Positions 22,919 to 31,815 are shown, counted from the stretch's first letter. The stretch is DNA of 33,896 bases from Bacteriovoracaceae bacterium (GCA_947461175.1 CANHIY010000015.1:1-33896); one strand, 5' to 3'. Translations and numbers: made by a program. The notes: a model not told the origin generated them from the letters alone.

Positions 22919-23571
22919 GACCGATCAGCGTAGATGATGGTGTCCAACAGTGAAGTAACATTCTGGTAAAGTTCTTTTTGAGATCCTTCGTTGAGGATTA
23001 AAAAATCTGCTTTATCTCTTTTCATTTCAATACCCATCTGTTGAGAAATTATTTTTTTTGCATCTTCTGTTGAACAACCATCTCTTTTTGTAAGCCTTTG
23101 TGTCTGAACTTCCTCCGGTGCGTAGATCAGCACAGAGACATCGACTTTCTTATCGATTTCTTTTTCAAAGAGAAGAGGGACATCATAGATGCAAAAATCT
23201 TGATTCGTAATTTTTAAGACCTCCTGTTTGAATGAGTAAGGTAGTTTTGAATAGATGAAATTTTCAATTAATTCTTTTCTTTTGTTGTCAGAGAAAAATA
23301 TGCTTCTTAATTTTTTAAAATTTATTTCTGAATTCATCCAAGCTTCTGGAAAGTGATCCTGAATAAATTTTTTTGCCTCATCGGTTTGATAAATCATTTT
23401 AACAAGATGGTCTGCATCTATAACAAACAAACCTTTCTGTTTTAATATACTGGTAACAGTGCTCTTCCCGGTTGCGATTCCGCCGGTAATGGCAACAATA
23501 GGAATATTGAGCCCATATAGCCTTTGACTCTGGGTCAGTTTTTCATATTTTTTATTAAATTCATTCTTCAT
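22915..23571 (-). CDS. coaE: dephospho-CoA kinase
   Basis: CoaE phosphorylates dephospho-CoA, the last step of coenzyme A synthesis, in the cytoplasm. The P-loop GGIATGKST (about residues 30-38), the following VIDADHLVK, the block YDVPLLFEK and the lid segment QRLTKRDG are diagnostic. The protein has 218 residues, with about 24 extra at the N-terminus compared with a minimal CoaE; no better in-frame start is present. The ATG lies 11 bases inside the end of mazG, so the two are translationally coupled. Confidence 0.95.
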   Translation of the reverse strand: MKNEFNKKYEKLTQSQRLYGLNIPIVAITGGIATGKSTVTSILKQKGLFVIDADHLVKMIYQTDEAKKFIQDHFPEAWMNSEINFKKLRSIFFSDNKRKELIENFIYSKLPYSFKQEVLKITNQDFCIYDVPLLFEKEIDKKVDVSVLIYAPEEVQTQRLTKRDGCSTEDAKKIISQQMGIEMKRDKADFLILNEGSQKELYQNVTSLLDTIIYADRS

Positions 23572-24349
23572 TTTTAATCATCATCCAATAACTTTCCAAC
23601 TCCTCCTGGGAGGTGTCTTCTATCTTTTTACCAGAATCTTTAACTTTATCTTCAACTTTATTAAATCGGTTGATGAATTTTTTGTTTGCCTGTCTTAAGG
23701 CCATTTCCGGATTAATGTGGAGGTGTCTTGCAAGTTGAGCAATACTGAAAAGAAGATCTCCAATCTCCTCTGTGAGTCTTTTATGGTCGAACTGACCAAC
23801 TGAAGGAAGCTCTTCTTTGACTTCCTGCCACTCTTCTTCAACTTTGGTAAGGACTTCTTCATAATTTTTCCAGTCAAAATTTAAACTGGTGGATTTTCTT
23901 CCAATTTGAAAAGATGATTCCAGGGCGGGTGCGTGTAGGAATTTTTCTGTAATTTTATATTTTTTTAAACCCTTTTCTGTCTCTTTAATCTTTTGCCAGT
24001 TCTCTATAATCTGATCAGAGTTAAGTTCTTCTTTAGATTCACCAAAGACATGGGGGTGTCGACGGATAAGTTTATCTGAAAGAACTTTTGCCGTTGATTC
24101 TAGGTTAAAAGTATTTTTTTCCTCCCCCATTGTTGTGTGGAGGAGTACTTGAAGAAGAACATCCCCAATTTCTTCTTCCATCAATTTTGAGTTGTTTTTT
24201 TCCACTGCCTCAATGAATTCATAGCTTTCTTCAATCAGGTACTTGAGTAGACTTTCATGAGTTTGTTCTAGATCCCAAGGGCAGCCAGTCTTTGGGTGTC
24301 GCAAGGCCTTCACAACCTCGATACATTTTTTTAATTCGGGGTAAGACAT
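23561..24349 (-). CDS. mazG: MazG, nucleoside triphosphate pyrophosphohydrolase
   Basis: MazG hydrolyses (d)NTPs to monophosphates, cleaning the pool of non-canonical nucleotides and modulating stringent responses. Two MazG repeats are visible: EESYEFIEAV with EEEIGDVLLQ (about residues 39-70), and EEWQEVKEEL with LTEEIGDLLFS (about 170-205). These contribute the ExxE/ExxD metal-binding positions. Although the frame extends to 24412, the ATG at 24349 has GAGAGG five bases upstream and matches the usual N-terminus (ALRHPKTGCPWDLEQTHESL), giving 262 residues. The gene is divergent from ybeY, with only 42 bases between starts, and overlaps coaE downstream. Confidence 0.95.
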   Translation of the reverse strand: MSYPELKKCIEVVKALRHPKTGCPWDLEQTHESLLKYLIEESYEFIEAVEKNNSKLMEEEIGDVLLQVLLHTTMGEEKNTFNLESTAKVLSDKLIRRHPHVFGESKEELNSDQIIENWQKIKETEKGLKKYKITEKFLHAPALESSFQIGRKSTSLNFDWKNYEEVLTKVEEEWQEVKEELPSVGQFDHKRLTEEIGDLLFSIAQLARHLHINPEMALRQANKKFINRFNKVEDKVKDSGKKIEDTSQEELESYWMMIKNEE

Positions 24350-24391
24350 AAAACCTCTCATCTCTTGCACTAAATCCCTCAAAAGGATAAC

Positions 24392-24919
24392 ATGGCAAGA
24401 ATGAAGAAACATCCTTTCATTGACATTGATTTTAATTCTACGGTTTCACTGACCTCAACTGAAAAACGCTTGTTAAGTCAGTGGTTGTATCTTTCTTGCG
24501 ACGTTATAAAATATCTCATTTCTAAACAGATTATTTCTGTAAAAAAAAATACTCGGGTCCATATTTCTCTCCTTATCTGTGGAGATAAAAAAATCCGAGG
24601 ATTAAATAAAGATTTTAGGAATAAGGACAAGGTAACTGATGTCCTCTCATTCCCTCATTATGATCATTTAAGATTTTCACCATCATTTGAAAAAGAAATC
24701 ATACTGGGTGATCTCGCTATTTGTTTGCCACAGGCAAAAAGGCAGTCAAAAAAGTTTAAAATTCACTTTATGGATGAATTTATTCATCTATTTTTTCATG
24801 GAGTGATTCACCTCATGGGATTTGATCATGAAATTTCTCTAAAAGAAGAAGAAATCATGGAAGCCTGGGAAGAAATGGCACTGAAAAAATTTGGTGATTT
24901 AAAACGAAAATCTAGCTGA
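24392..24919 (+). CDS. ybeY: YbeY, rRNA-processing endoribonuclease
   Basis: YbeY is a metal-dependent endoribonuclease needed for 16S rRNA 3'-end maturation and ribosome quality control. The metal motif H136-G-V-I-H140-L-M-G-F-D-H146 is intact, and upstream stretches typical of the family are present (LNKDFRNKDKVTDVLSFP, and LGDLAICLP). Its 175 residues are normal. AAAGGA precedes the ATG. It usually sits next to phoH, but neither phoH nor other rRNA genes are seen here; it is divergent from mazG and ends in a hairpin terminator. Confidence 0.95.
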   Translation: MARMKKHPFIDIDFNSTVSLTSTEKRLLSQWLYLSCDVIKYLISKQIISVKKNTRVHISLLICGDKKIRGLNKDFRNKDKVTDVLSFPHYDHLRFSPSFEKEIILGDLAICLPQAKRQSKKFKIHFMDEFIHLFFHGVIHLMGFDHEISLKEEEIMEAWEEMALKKFGDLKRKSS

Positions 24920-24957
24920 TCGTTAACTTTTGTCCCCGATCAGCTGATTGAATTTTT
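24914..24957 (+). terminator. intrinsic terminator overlapping the ybeY stop
   Basis: AGCTGATCG (24914-24922) and CGATCAGCT (24937-24945) form a perfect nine-base stem around a 14-base loop, followed by GATTGAATTTTT. The left arm includes the stop codon of ybeY. Confidence 0.75.
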
Positions 24958-24958
24958 A

Positions 24959-24985
24959 TTACGACCAAATAAACTTTGGTCGTAA
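24959..24985 (-). terminator. second hairpin between ybeY and the S8 protease gene
   Basis: TTACGACCAAA and TTTGGTCGTAA form a perfect 11-base stem with a five-base loop, starting three bases after the protease stop on the minus strand. It lacks a strong T tract on either strand, but it is placed to end or stabilise the protease transcript and to block read-through in both directions. Confidence 0.65.
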
Positions 24986-24988
24986 CGT

Positions 24989-26347
24989 TTATTTCTTAGG
25001 CTTTGATCGATTCATAGCGAGATTAAGGGCTGATTTCAAATTCACTCTACCGCCAGTAAGAATTTTCCCTAAATAATTCTCATCCCTGTTTGTTGAGTCC
25101 ATGATAATTTTTTTGACTGTAGTGTTGGTGAACTCTGGAAAGTATCCCATCACCATGGCAACGACACCCGAAGCATTAGGAGCGGCCATTGAAGTCCCTG
25201 AGGCCATACCGTATTTGTTTCCATTTAGTGTGGAGTAGATGCTCGAGCCAGGGGAGGCAATATCTACTGTGACTGGACCAATGTTTGAAAATCCTGAAAG
25301 AGATCCAGTTGAAGTTGTTGAAGCAATAACGATCATGTTTTGGCTGTCGAAAGAAGCAGGATATTTTGGAGAAATGTCGTTGTTGTGCCAACTGAAAGGT
25401 CCCATGGAGTCATTGCCTGCAGAAACGACAACAAGGACACCTTTTTTTGAAATCTGGTTCATAGTATCTCTTACAACCATCCCACCTTCGTTGACTGTTT
25501 TTCCAAAAGAACAGTTGATCACCTTAGCTCCCATTTTTGCGGCATAAAGAAAGCCTTCAACGATATCAGAATCTAATTCATCAGCGTTGTCAGGGACTGT
25601 TCTAATGGCCATGATCTTCACATTACTTGCAACTCCAGCTATTCCAAGACCATTGTTTTGAGAAGCGGCTATAGTCCCTGCTACGTGTGTTCCGTGCCAG
25701 TGTGAGGCCATGGTATTCATGGTAGCAAGTCCCTGAGCATCTCTTACAAGTGTATTGATTCCATGAATGTCATCGATGTAACCATTGTTGTCATCATCAA
25801 TTTTATTTCCCGGGATTTCTTTTTCATTTACCCACATTACATCTTTTAAGTCCTCATGATTGTGATCAACTCCAGTGTCTACGACTGCCACAATGACTTC
25901 CTCAGGTGAATAGTTGGGAAGGCTCTCATAAGCACTTAAGACGCTCATTCCGCTCGTAGAATTGAATGCCCAAAGACGGCCAACTTCAGGATCATTGAAG
26001 CCGTTAGAAAAATCATTCATTATTTTTTTAAAGGAGGTGTGTGCTTCATTTTCTAAGACTTCATGCTTTGGCATATCTCTTTTGCCGGCGAAAAAGTCTT
26101 TCTGAACATACTCAATCCCCTTATCTTGTTGAAGTTGGCTGGACAATTGATCAGCACTTGAAGTCTTAACGAGGTAAAGATCACCAAAAAGTCGCTTGGA
26201 TTTGGTGATAAGGCTTGATTCCGCGAGGGGGGTGCCTGGTTTCATTTTGATAAAGAGATGGTTTGGGTGGTAGCGCAGTTCCGAGGCTTGGGACATCCCA
26301 AAAGAACACAGAAAAATCGTTAAAATTCCAGTAGTTAGTTTCAACAT
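24989..26347 (-). CDS. secreted subtilisin-like serine protease (S8)
   Basis: An exported serine protease. The 452 residues begin with a signal peptide ending near SQASE. A propeptide of about 85 residues follows (HLFIKMKPGTPLA...GIEYVQKDFF, the inhibitor I9 / fervidolysin-like type), and then the catalytic domain. The triad is D157 in VVDTGVD, H218 in HGTHVAGT and S386 in GTSMAAP, with the oxyanion Asn in SAGND. An Asp/Asn-rich loop, NKIDDDNNGYIDD, is a likely calcium site. No C-terminal P-domain or anchor is present, so it is probably released to the periplasm or outside. It has AAAGGA before the ATG and is divergent from the outer-membrane barrel gene. Proteases of this type are abundant in predatory deltaproteobacteria-like lineages, but the target is unknown. 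Confidence 0.95.
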   Translation of the reverse strand: MLKLTTGILTIFLCSFGMSQASELRYHPNHLFIKMKPGTPLAESSLITKSKRLFGDLYLVKTSSADQLSSQLQQDKGIEYVQKDFFAGKRDMPKHEVLENEAHTSFKKIMNDFSNGFNDPEVGRLWAFNSTSGMSVLSAYESLPNYSPEEVIVAVVDTGVDHNHEDLKDVMWVNEKEIPGNKIDDDNNGYIDDIHGINTLVRDAQGLATMNTMASHWHGTHVAGTIAASQNNGLGIAGVASNVKIMAIRTVPDNADELDSDIVEGFLYAAKMGAKVINCSFGKTVNEGGMVVRDTMNQISKKGVLVVVSAGNDSMGPFSWHNNDISPKYPASFDSQNMIVIASTTSTGSLSGFSNIGPVTVDIASPGSSIYSTLNGNKYGMASGTSMAAPNASGVVAMVMGYFPEFTNTTVKKIIMDSTNRDENYLGKILTGGRVNLKSALNLAMNRSKPKK

Positions 26348-26447
26348 AGGTCTTTTCCTTTCAACAGAGTGAGGTAAGAGAGGTGAAAATCCTACCCCAT
26401 AAAAAGAAATCAGGGCAATAGAAAGTTCTCATCGGGTGAGACTTTAT

Positions 26448-26492
26448 AGGCATTTTGAGTCATCAGAGGTATGTAACCTTTTCAAAATGCCT
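26448..26492. repeat. nested inverted repeat upstream of the barrel gene
   Basis: AGGCATTTTGA (26448-26458) and TCAAAATGCCT (26482-26492) are perfect 11-base arms; inside the 23-base loop AGAGGT and ACCTTT form a second stem with one G-T pair. It sits in the 241-base gap between the divergent protease and barrel genes, about 100 bases before the barrel start. It has no following T tract, so it is more likely a structured leader or operator than a terminator. I see no confident promoter in the rest of this gap. Confidence 0.6.
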
Positions 26493-26588
26493 CGTAGGGG
26501 ATACATTTGCCTTGGTACGATGCGTAAACATGATTTGTGTTTTTTTGAGATAATTATTATTGAACTAACTATTTCTGAAGGATCCTTG

Positions 26589-27920
26589 GTGGATATGATG
26601 TCGAGAAGATACATATATGCAATCTGGCTCTTAGGGGTCTCATCCGCTGTTTCATCTAATTCTGGTTTAATTCAGGGTCATATCGGAGGAATCAGTAATC
26701 AGGTCTCAGACCGAGTTGGGAATGTTCCTGGAAATAGATATAATACAGATTTTGAGTTTGATTATTACCGTCCCATCCGCACCAATTATACCAGAAGTCT
26801 TGAAAGCCGATTCACATTTGCAGCTCTTGTTAACGATCAAAATCTTACGATGTATTCCCTAAAGGAAGCCTATGCAGGAATCAACCTGACCTCAAAAGAT
26901 CATCTGCGTTTTGGTCGTCAAATTCTTTCCTGGTCAAAAGTTGATGAAATGTGGGGCTTTGGAAAGGTCAATAATCGAAGGAATTTTGATTACTTTACTC
27001 CAGAGCAGGAAGGACTTCTCGGATTATTATATGAAAGAAAATCTTCTAATGGAATGAGATATAAAATTTTTGGTTCAGCTCTTTATGTACCAGAGATGAA
27101 TCCTTCATTAGATATAGATAAAAAAAATCAAACCATCACATCACGCCACCCGTGGTCAGATGCCCCCGCTCAGACAGCTGAAGTAGAAGGGGTGTTGATG
27201 AATATTAATTACGATGTTGAATATCCCGAAATTTCGGAGGTCATTTATCGTTATTCTGTTGGTGGGAATGTCGGTTGGGAGTCAAAACATTTTGTTTTTG
27301 ACAATTTTTACATGAGGAAACCAGAGAACACCACGACTCCGGACGTAGAAGTTAACGTAGATTTTGTACAGAGTGCTGTGAATGCAAATATCACCCCCAG
27401 GTTTTATTACCATGACATTTTCGGCTCAAGTTTAAAATACCGTAACAGTGACATAGAGGTGTATGTTTCGGGAATAGGGATCAGACCCAATGAGTATCCG
27501 GATGTTGATGAGAAAGTCAGGTATACAGAAATTAAAAATAAAAAAAGAAGAGAAGATTATCTTGGTGGTGGTATTTCAAAGTCGAATGACCTTTATAGTT
27601 TGAGTTTTAATTATGTGGCCCGACTTTCTCCCTTTGACAGAAATAAAGATGAGTTAACTCCTGACCCACGTTGGAATCAGGCCCTGAATTTTAGTGGTTC
27701 TCGTCATTTTGGTAAGTCTTTGAGCCTCTCCGGTGACCTGAAGTACGACATGTTAACCACCGACAGGCTTTTGATGCTGAGGGGATCCTACAAAGTTTCG
27801 AAAGAGTTAATCCTTAGTGCAGGGGTTAATATGATTGGAACACCTGTTGACGGTAAGTCCTTCTGGTCAACTTATACAAATAACGATGCTATTTATGGTG
27901 GGTTAAGATATGTTTTCTAA
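26589..27920 (+). CDS. outer-membrane beta-barrel protein (DUF1302/porin-like)
   Basis: A predicted outer-membrane barrel of about 443 residues. A short signal peptide (YIYAIWLLGVSSAVSS) is followed by many alternating beta strands; the motif LRFGRQILSWSKVDEMWGFG resembles the RxGRQ.V.W signature of DUF1302-type porins. The chain ends in GGLRYVF, whose terminal Phe is the usual signal for barrel assembly. The open frame reaches back to 26436, but that part runs through a structured repeat and has no signal peptide. The GTG at 26589 has AAGGA six bases upstream; ATGs at 26595 and 26598 are alternatives. Its last 11 bases overlap the next gene, which encodes a large lipoprotein, so the two are translationally coupled. 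Confidence 0.82.
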   Translation: MDMMSRRYIYAIWLLGVSSAVSSNSGLIQGHIGGISNQVSDRVGNVPGNRYNTDFEFDYYRPIRTNYTRSLESRFTFAALVNDQNLTMYSLKEAYAGINLTSKDHLRFGRQILSWSKVDEMWGFGKVNNRRNFDYFTPEQEGLLGLLYERKSSNGMRYKIFGSALYVPEMNPSLDIDKKNQTITSRHPWSDAPAQTAEVEGVLMNINYDVEYPEISEVIYRYSVGGNVGWESKHFVFDNFYMRKPENTTTPDVEVNVDFVQSAVNANITPRFYYHDIFGSSLKYRNSDIEVYVSGIGIRPNEYPDVDEKVRYTEIKNKKRREDYLGGGISKSNDLYSLSFNYVARLSPFDRNKDELTPDPRWNQALNFSGSRHFGKSLSLSGDLKYDMLTTDRLLMLRGSYKVSKELILSAGVNMIGTPVDGKSFWSTYTNNDAIYGGLRYVF

Positions 27921-30537
27921 TTTGAAGCGAGTTTTCTTTATTCTCGTCATGATTTTAACTCTTACTGGTTGCGGTGATCTCGTAAACAAGGAAGTCGTCA
28001 AGAAAGGTCTTGATGGTTCACAGTTTTCTGTCCAGTGTGAGATGGATATGGACAGTTTCTCACAAATCATGGAAGAGAACATAAGCTCTCAAATTCGCTG
28101 TTTAGGTGAAAATCTTAATTTATTTATTAAAATTGTTAAATCTGATAAGTTTGGCTATTTATCCCGATTTCAGCTAGAAAAGTACCTTGCCACACACCGA
28201 CCTGATGTAAAGCCAGAGGCTGTGAAGGGACTTAAATCTATTTTTGATTTAGGACATTTGATCACTGGAGAGGATCCTAACTACATTTCAAAAGAAACAA
28301 TTGATAAAGTTATAAATTTTGCCATTATCTTTAATCAGGAAGCGGCTCTTAATTTTGCCCCAATCTTCAAAAATGAGTCACCGGTTACCTATGCCCTTCA
28401 CCAAAACCACAGGGATAGAGTGTCTGCGGCTAATAAGGCCATTATACAGGCCTTGAGAACAATTTTTAAACCAAACCGAAATGGTGAAGTTCATAAACTT
28501 AATATCATTTCTCTCTTAGAAAGTTTTACCAATGAGGAAAATAGGGACAGCATTGAAACCGCTAAGAAAGTTCTCTTCTTAAAAAAGATTCTTCTCGGCG
28601 GTGATGATGAAATCATTACTCATCAAGAACTTGAGAAATTAATTTTTAATTTTGACCAGTTACTTTTGATTGGACTCGATATTATTCGCTACAAGTACAT
28701 CATTTTAAAACAAGACTCACTTCTGCAGCTTCTTAAGAGGGACGTAAACGATTTGTATGATATTGTTCATCAGGGAAATCTTAATAACCGTGATGAAGAG
28801 ATTCTTTTTACTCTAAATGAGGCAATTGATGCAGGGAAATTGTTCATCGAAAAAGAAACCTTTGATTTGGATAAATTCAGAAACATTATCGCTGAAGCAA
28901 AAAAGATATTTCTAAAAGGCAACAGCACTGAAGTAAAAGGTTCTGAATTAAAAAATCTTTTTACCCATGCTAAATCTCTTTTGAAGACTGGCACTGTTTT
29001 TCATCGTATTTATGATAAATTCAAGGTTCAACTTGAAAACCCTAAACCAGTTGAAGAAACTATAAATTTTGATGAGTACCGACATACCTATCCTGAGCAC
29101 CAAGCCGAGTTAAATCAATTTGAAAGAATTACTAAAAAGTATCGTTTCATGAAAGGGGAGTTCCTTGCACCCTACTATACTACCGGATCCAGACGGAATG
29201 CTGACGCAATTTTTGAAATAGCGATGCTTGAATACGCCATCAAAGAGCTTTTTGCGACTTTTGGTGTAAAGAGTCCCAATGCTGATGCTGTGGGAGGATA
29301 CTCCATCAATCAAGTTCTCATGCGTAAGCTGCTCAGAAAGTTTGAAACAGAACTTATTGAATTGAACCTCATCCTTCCTGGGCGAGTCACAAATACGGCC
29401 GATAATATCTCCCTTCTCGGCACCCTTTTTCAGTACCAGTCTGATAACAATAAATTCATGGATGTGAATGAAGGGACTGAGTTCGCGGTAAGCTTAATCG
29501 GGGCCTTAAATATTTCACAAGACCTGTTCATTTACATGAAAGATCAAAATTGCTCGATTGATGAGTTCGATCGTGTGGATCCAGCTTGTTTTAAAAATCA
29601 CTTCTGGAAGGGACTTTGTTCCTATTACAAAAATTATTTTCCTCTAATGTTTCAATCCCTGAATGCTCCAAAGAAGTGTGAGGACTTTGTTAATACACCA
29701 GAGGCAAAAATATTTTTAGATAAATCTATTTCTGCGGCGAGGACTTGTAATTACTATTCAAATGGTCAAAGAGAGGAGATTCCTTATTCAGAAGGAGACC
29801 TCATGACTATCATGTTGGCCCTCATGCACGCAGAGACAACGATCCTTCGTTGGGATATAAATAATACCAATATTATGGAACCGACCGAAGTTGACAAGGC
29901 CTATGATATTTATTCTCCCGCCCTCGACGGCTTTATGGAAAATATGAGCCCGGTTATTAAAAAGTTTAAAAAACAAATTTATAAGTTCCTTATTAAGCAT
30001 GAACGAGTACCTGATCCAAAAGACTTTGGAAGTATTTGGAAGTTTGTAAAATTCCTGGCGAGTTTTAATAAAGATGTACCGGCGAATCGTAAAACGATTG
30101 TATCTATTCTTTATGAAGTCGGTGAGCAAAATAAAAAAGCACCTGACAGTCCAAGGTTTGACTGTAACCTATTGAGAGATCCTGAAAATATCCCAAGTGA
30201 GTTTGAGAACATGCCTCCGGATGAGGACTTCCCTCCAGCACCAGTTTCTGATTCTGAAATAATCAACTCACTCAGAAATATAAAAGAAGTTGTAAACTCT
30301 CACTATTCAGGGAGTCAGCTTGATCTTAATTTAGAGATCCGCAGTTTTTCAGACGATATGGAAAAAAAACTCGTAACAAGAATTTCTGAAGTTCGTCAAA
30401 AAAACCTCAAAAGAGTATTTGAGGTCATATCAAGGGACCAATATCAAATTAAAGATATTCATCGATTAGTTAATCAGGGAAGTGAACTAGAAAAGATTGG
30501 TTTTGCCGTCTCTCTGGCTGTGACCACTCCTCTTTGA
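27910..30537 (+). CDS. large lipoprotein with EF-hand-like loops
   Basis: I do not recognise a named family. The 875-residue protein opens with a lipoprotein signal (RVFFILVMILTLTGC, Cys21). The mature part is mainly helical and contains loops spaced like EF-hand calcium sites: K77-Q88 (with D79 and G82), K187-N198 (KPNRNGEVHKLN), L229-E240 (LGGDDEIITHQE), L335-E346, Q510-E521 (QSDNNKFMDVNE) and D649-E660 (DINNTNIMEPTE). Several have a helix following with the E-L/V-x-K pattern of an F helix. Most lack one or more acidic ligands, so calcium binding is possible rather than shown. The gene overlaps the barrel gene by 11 bases, and a terminator-like repeat follows. A partner role with the barrel at the outer membrane is likely from the coupling. 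Confidence 0.83.
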   Translation: MFSNLKRVFFILVMILTLTGCGDLVNKEVVKKGLDGSQFSVQCEMDMDSFSQIMEENISSQIRCLGENLNLFIKIVKSDKFGYLSRFQLEKYLATHRPDVKPEAVKGLKSIFDLGHLITGEDPNYISKETIDKVINFAIIFNQEAALNFAPIFKNESPVTYALHQNHRDRVSAANKAIIQALRTIFKPNRNGEVHKLNIISLLESFTNEENRDSIETAKKVLFLKKILLGGDDEIITHQELEKLIFNFDQLLLIGLDIIRYKYIILKQDSLLQLLKRDVNDLYDIVHQGNLNNRDEEILFTLNEAIDAGKLFIEKETFDLDKFRNIIAEAKKIFLKGNSTEVKGSELKNLFTHAKSLLKTGTVFHRIYDKFKVQLENPKPVEETINFDEYRHTYPEHQAELNQFERITKKYRFMKGEFLAPYYTTGSRRNADAIFEIAMLEYAIKELFATFGVKSPNADAVGGYSINQVLMRKLLRKFETELIELNLILPGRVTNTADNISLLGTLFQYQSDNNKFMDVNEGTEFAVSLIGALNISQDLFIYMKDQNCSIDEFDRVDPACFKNHFWKGLCSYYKNYFPLMFQSLNAPKKCEDFVNTPEAKIFLDKSISAARTCNYYSNGQREEIPYSEGDLMTIMLALMHAETTILRWDINNTNIMEPTEVDKAYDIYSPALDGFMENMSPVIKKFKKQIYKFLIKHERVPDPKDFGSIWKFVKFLASFNKDVPANRKTIVSILYEVGEQNKKAPDSPRFDCNLLRDPENIPSEFENMPPDEDFPPAPVSDSEIINSLRNIKEVVNSHYSGSQLDLNLEIRSFSDDMEKKLVTRISEVRQKNLKRVFEVISRDQYQIKDIHRLVNQGSELEKIGFAVSLAVTTPL

Positions 30538-30539
30538 TG

Positions 30540-30595
30540 ATACCCGCCACATTTGAATTTAAACCCTGAAATTTCAATTACCATGGGTATTTTTT
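30540..30595 (+). terminator. probable terminator after the lipoprotein gene
   Basis: ATACCC (30540-30545) and GGGTAT (30585-30590) can pair around a long loop that itself contains the partly complementary TTGAATTT and AAATTTCAA; five T residues follow directly. The long loop makes it weaker than the other terminators in the window. Confidence 0.45.
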
Positions 30596-30659
30596 GCTTT
30601 TTTAAAACTCTTTTCAAAGCTTTACAGTCTTTGTTAAAGTGTTTTCTTCAAAAGGTTTA

Positions 30660-31815
30660 ATGATGGATGAGTCACTCTTTTTAAAACTTTCAGATTATAA
30701 GTCTCAATTCGTAGAGATCAAAACGACTTTAGAAACGATCCGGAGGTCGCTTTGACGTTGATCGTAGAGAAAATCGACTAAAAGAAATTTCTGAACTCGA
30801 ATCCCTAGATGGTTTCTGGAACGATTCCGCAAACGCAACCAAAATTCAAAAAGAACGATCAATTATTGAGGAAATCCTTAAGCTTTATTTTAGTGTAAAA
30901 AATCTGTCTGATGATTTTGAAGTACTTTGCGAGATGAGTGCTGAAGGTGATGAGGCTTCAGCTAGAGAGGCTATTGAGATTTTTCCAAGGCTTCAAACAG
31001 CTCTTCATGAAGCTGAAAAGAAGGCCCTCTTATCGGGAGAAACTGATTCAAATAATGCCATTGTAACCATAAATGCTGGAGCTGGAGGAACAGAGTCTTG
31101 TGATTGGGCAGGTATGCTTTTAAGGATGATTCAGCGCTGGTGTGAAGCCAGGGGATTTAAGGCCCAGGTAATGGATTTTCAGTATGGGGATTCGGCTGGT
31201 ATTAAGTCTGCTACCCTATTGGTTCAGGGTAATTATTCTTATGGTCTACTTAAATCAGAATCAGGAGTTCATCGTTTAGTTCGTATCTCACCCTTTGATT
31301 CAAATGCCAGAAGACATACCTCCTTTGCTTCAATCTTTGTGAGCCCAGAGGTGGACGATACGATTGAAATTGAAATTAATGATAAGGATCTTCGTGTCGA
31401 TGTTTATCGCTCCGGTGGTGCCGGTGGACAATCGGTGAATACGGCGGACTCGGCTGTGAGGCTTACTCACTTTCCTTCTGGGATTGTGGTGGCCTGTCAA
31501 AATGAGCGCTCTCAGATTCAGAACCGGGCCATGGCCATGAAAATATTAAAATCACGGTTGTATGATCTTGAAATGCAGAAACGAAAAGAAGCCCAGGATA
31601 AAGTTGAGGCCGGTAAGAAGGATATAGCCTGGGGCTCTCAGATACGTTCCTACGTTCTTCACCCTTATAAATTAGTTAAAGATCATAGAACAGGTTTTAC
31701 CTCCTCTCAGGCCGAAACAGTGCTTGATGGAGATTTAGATGAATTTATGAAAGCTTTTCTTCAATGGAAGTCCCTTGGAGGAGTGGTTCAGGATGCAGGA
31801 GATGAAGATTTATGA
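30660..31815 (+). CDS. prfB: peptide chain release factor 2, with programmed +1 frameshift
   Basis: RF2 ends translation at UGA and UAA codons. The first 31 codons (ATG at 30660, or 30663 for better spacing from AAAGG) end at an in-frame TGA at 30753-30755. Reading continues in the +1 frame from GAC at 30754 to the stop at 31815, giving 384 residues in all. After the shift the sequence is typical RF2 (RRENRLKEISELE, then WNDSANATKIQKE). The codon-recognition tripeptide S210-P-F212 and the peptidyl-hydrolysis motif G255-G-Q257 are present with the same spacing as in well-studied RF2. The last four bases overlap lysS. Low RF2 favours the shift, so the gene is autoregulated. A naive call beginning near 30934 misses the N-terminal 91 residues. 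Confidence 0.95.
30742..30756 (+). promoter_or_regulatory. prfB programmed frameshift site
   Basis: GGAGG (30742-30746), three bases, then CTT-TGA-C. The internal Shine-Dalgarno-like sequence, its spacing, the slippery CTT-T and the TGA-C context all match the canonical RF2 frameshift signal. Confidence 0.96.

Noticed and set aside
26436-26588. N-terminal extension of the outer-membrane barrel protein by about 51 residues
   Set aside because: The frame is open, but it runs through a structured inverted repeat, has no ribosome site at its ATG, and would bury the signal peptide.
30934-31815. prfB as a shorter gene starting inside the reading frame at 30934
   Set aside because: The sequence upstream encodes a normal RF2 N-terminus interrupted only by the canonical +1 frameshift signal.
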